Positions 5,439-7,124 of a stretch of DNA of 7,124 bases are shown piece after piece. Position numbers and translations under genes: made by a program. The notes under the pieces are model-generated. The model worked only from the letters and a program-made list of their open reading frames with translations. It made no database searches and had not been told where the DNA came from. Each line of letters opens with the position of its first letter. The first letter of the stretch is position 1. Origin of the DNA: Nitrososphaerales archaeon TH703 (GTDB lineage Archaea > Thermoproteota > Nitrososphaeria > Nitrososphaerales > Nitrososphaeraceae); NCBI GenBank assembly GCA_014523525.1, contig JAATVL010000052.1, forward strand, positions 1 through 7,124. The letters are read 5' to 3'.

Positions 5439-5458
5439 AATACTCCCAATAGAGTATT
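5439..5458. promoter_or_regulatory. 7-bp inverted repeat upstream of the acidic micro-ORF
   Basis: AATACTC and GAGTATT are separated by six bases, 15 bases before the micro-ORF start and next to an AT-rich, TATA-like stretch (5456-5470). It could be an operator or a short RNA hairpin. An inverted repeat of this size can arise by chance. The rest of 5425-5628 shows nothing I can support as a gene. Confidence 0.25.
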
Positions 5459-5628
5459 TAATAATTATTTAGAACGCCTTTTGGTGATGCTGTACAATAA
5501 GACGAAGTGAGCTTCAGGTCTATTAATATTAATGATTCTTTTAAAAAATTGGAATCAGGTGCAGCCAATTGTTTTATGATGAATTCGGCCCAAATAGGAC
5601 TAGACTTTTCCAACGGTGAAGGAACAAG

Positions 5629-5638
5629 TTTATAATAA
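5629..5638 (+). promoter_or_regulatory. TATA box of the VOC protein gene
   Basis: TTTATAATAA is centred 28 bases before the ATG at 5662. No Shine-Dalgarno sequence follows, so a leaderless transcript is expected. Confidence 0.6.
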
Positions 5639-5661
5639 TTCCTCTCTAAGTAATATTTGAA

Positions 5662-6063
5662 ATGATTAATACGATAGGTGGTGTAGTTGTAATGGTATCA
5701 GATCAAGCACAAGCAGTAAAATTTTACGCAGAAAAAATTAGCTTTGATATTAGACTAAATGTTCCTTTTCATGGTGGAAAATGGATCGAAGTTGCACCCA
5801 AAGACTCTGAATCGACTTTGAGTATCATGGAACCAAATCCACAGGTTATGTCTCAAGAGGAGTTAGAAATTGCCAAGAAAAACATCGGAAGAAACACTGG
5901 CGTATGGTTCTATACATCAGATATTCAATCAACCTATGAAGAGCTCAAATCAAAAGACGTGGATATTACGAAGCCAGAAAAACAGGAATGGGGTGGTATA
6001 ATGTCACTTGTAAAGGATCTAGACGGAAATATATTCACTCTCCTATCATCCCCAGAAGGTTAA
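5662..6063 (+). CDS. VOC (glyoxalase/bleomycin-resistance fold) family protein
   Basis: The 133-residue protein is one vicinal-oxygen-chelate domain made of two beta-alpha-beta-beta-beta halves. The first half has GGVVVMVSDQAQAVKFY (residues 6-22) and GGKWIEVAPKD (38-48); the second has GVWFYTSDIQSTYEEL (80-95) and LVKDLDGNIFTLLSS (116-130). The length is typical. In metal-dependent members a His or similar ligand sits near the first strand and a Glu follows DGN in the last strand; here the equivalent places look like Gly and Thr, so the usual metal site seems incomplete. It may bind a ligand without metal catalysis, or use other residues. These proteins normally dimerise in the cytosol. The start is supported by the TATA box 28 bases upstream. 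The substrate is unknown. Confidence 0.9.
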   Translation: MINTIGGVVVMVSDQAQAVKFYAEKISFDIRLNVPFHGGKWIEVAPKDSESTLSIMEPNPQVMSQEELEIAKKNIGRNTGVWFYTSDIQSTYEELKSKDVDITKPEKQEWGGIMSLVKDLDGNIFTLLSSPEG

Positions 6064-6082
6064 TTTAATGTCCTCAAAAGAA

Positions 6083-6088
6083 TTTTTT
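6083..6088 (+). terminator. T-run after the VOC gene, possible terminator
   Basis: A run of six T lies about 20 bases after the stop codon. Archaeal RNA polymerase can terminate at such runs, but this one is short and the region is AT-rich. Confidence 0.25.
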
Positions 6089-6177
6089 AATATAGATTCA
6101 TAACATTGGAATGCAAACCTCTATGAGCTAATTCAGTACATTTTATTAGACTCGACTAGTTCTAGATTTTGAAATTT

Positions 6178-6912
6178 TTACTTGTTTTGAACCACGATTA
6201 CAGTAATATTGTCATATCCACCATTTTTATTTGCTTTATCAACCAAAGTATCACAAATACTTTGTGGTCCCATAGAAATATCTCGCTTTACTATAGAGAG
6301 TATTTCCTTTTCTTCCAACATACTTGTAAGACCGTCTGAGCAAAGAATAATACAATCGTCTATTCCAACATAACAATGCAGTACCTCGGGTAGTTCCAAT
6401 TCAGTTAATCCTAAATATTTGGTAACAATATTTCTTAAATTGTGTGTTCGTAGTTCATCTTCATTGATCATACCGCGTTTTACCATTTCCATTACTAAGG
6501 AATCATCAGTAGTTAGTTGAATTAGCTTGCCCTCTTTTTTATACAAATAGGCCCTACTATCTCCCAAATGTGAGTAATAAAGTATATCATTATAAAATAT
6601 GGACAATACTACTGTTGTTGCCATATTGGTTAACTCATTGTGTTGTCTTCTCATTAGAATAATTTCATCATTGGCTTTCTGAAGAGCGTTGTGCACAATA
6701 TGCTGTATGTCTTTCTCTTGCTTTTTTTGAAGCGCATGGGAGAGAATTTTACCTAAAGTATTTACGGCAATGTTACTAGCGATTTCACCTCCTTTGTATC
6801 CACCCATTCCATCAGCTACAACATATCCACCAACTTTGTCATTCACGAAGTAAGAATCCTCATTATTTTCTCGAAGTAATCCCCTATCGGATTTGTAACC
6901 TGATAAAACCAA
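6178..6912 (-). CDS. PP2C-family serine/threonine protein phosphatase (stand-alone)
   Basis: The 244-residue protein is a complete, single-domain PP2C/PPM phosphatase that removes phosphate from Ser/Thr using two metal ions; it would counter Hanks-type kinases in the cytosol. All core motifs are present: SDRGLLRENNEDS (residues 8-20, Asp19), VADGMGG (32-38, Asp34), GDSRAYL (117-123), SDGL (192-195, Asp193) and GGYDNITVIVV (231-241, Asp234). Bacterial PrpC/Stp-type members usually have T-x-D-H-S at the flap region; here it is TTDDS (134-138), with Asp in place of His. There is no signal peptide or membrane segment. The only workable start is a TTG at 6912, because an in-frame stop (TAA) lies three codons upstream and a TATA box sits 28 bases before the TTG. 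No kinase or FHA partner is in the window. Confidence 0.95.
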   Translation of the reverse strand: MVLSGYKSDRGLLRENNEDSYFVNDKVGGYVVADGMGGYKGGEIASNIAVNTLGKILSHALQKKQEKDIQHIVHNALQKANDEIILMRRQHNELTNMATTVVLSIFYNDILYYSHLGDSRAYLYKKEGKLIQLTTDDSLVMEMVKRGMINEDELRTHNLRNIVTKYLGLTELELPEVLHCYVGIDDCIILCSDGLTSMLEEKEILSIVKRDISMGPQSICDTLVDKANKNGGYDNITVIVVQNK

Positions 6913-6936
6913 GATATTTTATTTAATCAAAAATGA

Positions 6937-6944
6937 TATTTAAA
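6937..6944 (-). promoter_or_regulatory. TATA box of the PP2C phosphatase gene
   Basis: On the minus strand this reads TTTAAATA, centred 28 bases before the TTG at 6912. It supports a leaderless mRNA beginning at a TTG codon. The remaining sequence to 7124 is AT-rich and shows no gene that I can support. Confidence 0.55.
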
Positions 6945-7124
6945 TTAATAACATCTAAAAATTGAAATATTTAATTGCAACACGAATACCGAAATTAATT
7001 ATTTTTAGAAAATAATGCCATCTGAAAAAACCATTGTTATTATTTGATGTAGACTAAATCTATAAAATAACTCGATAATTAACTGAAAAGTACTTTTGGG
7101 TCCTAATTACAAATTTTGGTAAAA

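Noticed and set aside
5507..5635. 42-codon plus-strand ORF starting with GTG
   Set aside because: There is no TATA box at the right distance and no recognisable product, and its end overlaps the TATA box of the VOC gene. It may be chance or a decayed fragment.

Overview
The window looks like chromosomal DNA of an AT-rich archaeon, most likely an ammonia-oxidising Nitrososphaerota (Thaumarchaeota), perhaps in the Nitrososphaera/Nitrosocosmicus range; the phylum is an inference. The sequence evidence is as follows. The tRNAs have no encoded CCA, and one carries a short intron at a non-canonical site. Several genes have a TATA-like box centred 25-29 bases before the start codon and no Shine-Dalgarno sequence, as expected of leaderless archaeal transcripts. 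Several genes appear to start with TTG. The protein repertoire includes a PqqC/CADD-like protein, a DDxxD prenyl synthase and a stand-alone PP2C phosphatase.

Layout. 1-483 (+) is the 3' part of a short-chain dehydrogenase. It converges on a zinc-independent quinone-oxidoreductase-like MDR enzyme at 609-1550 (-). The next 460 bases hold no clear gene, but contain a 22-base stretch resembling a tRNA 3' end and the first copy of a 33-base repeat with a palindromic core. A small secreted, sequon-rich orphan protein follows at 2012-2464 (+), and the second repeat copy lies just after it. Then come a CAU-anticodon tRNA (2635-2709, -), a CADD/PqqC-like di-metal protein (2820-3476, -), and a tRNA-Glu(UUC) with a 30-nt D-loop intron (3666-3771, +). 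A divergent prenyl synthase (3933-4805, +) runs into a compact HExxH zincin on the other strand (4835-5194, -). Upstream of the zincin, on the same strand, is a 45-residue, extremely acidic micro-ORF made of a 24-bp tandem repeat (5287-5424). The window ends with a VOC/glyoxalase-fold protein (5662-6063, +) and a PP2C-type phosphatase (6178-6912, -).

The genes are mostly monocistronic, each with its own promoter, and no operon links them into one pathway. The points most worth following are the CADD-like protein, which keeps the residues tied to self-sacrificing p-aminobenzoate synthesis in Chlamydia; the intron in the tRNA-Glu D-loop; the acidic repeat ORF; the prenyl synthase that lacks the usual segment after its second Asp motif; and the repeat pair bracketing the secreted orphan. 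I saw no CRISPR array, transposase, integrase or obvious defence cassette.
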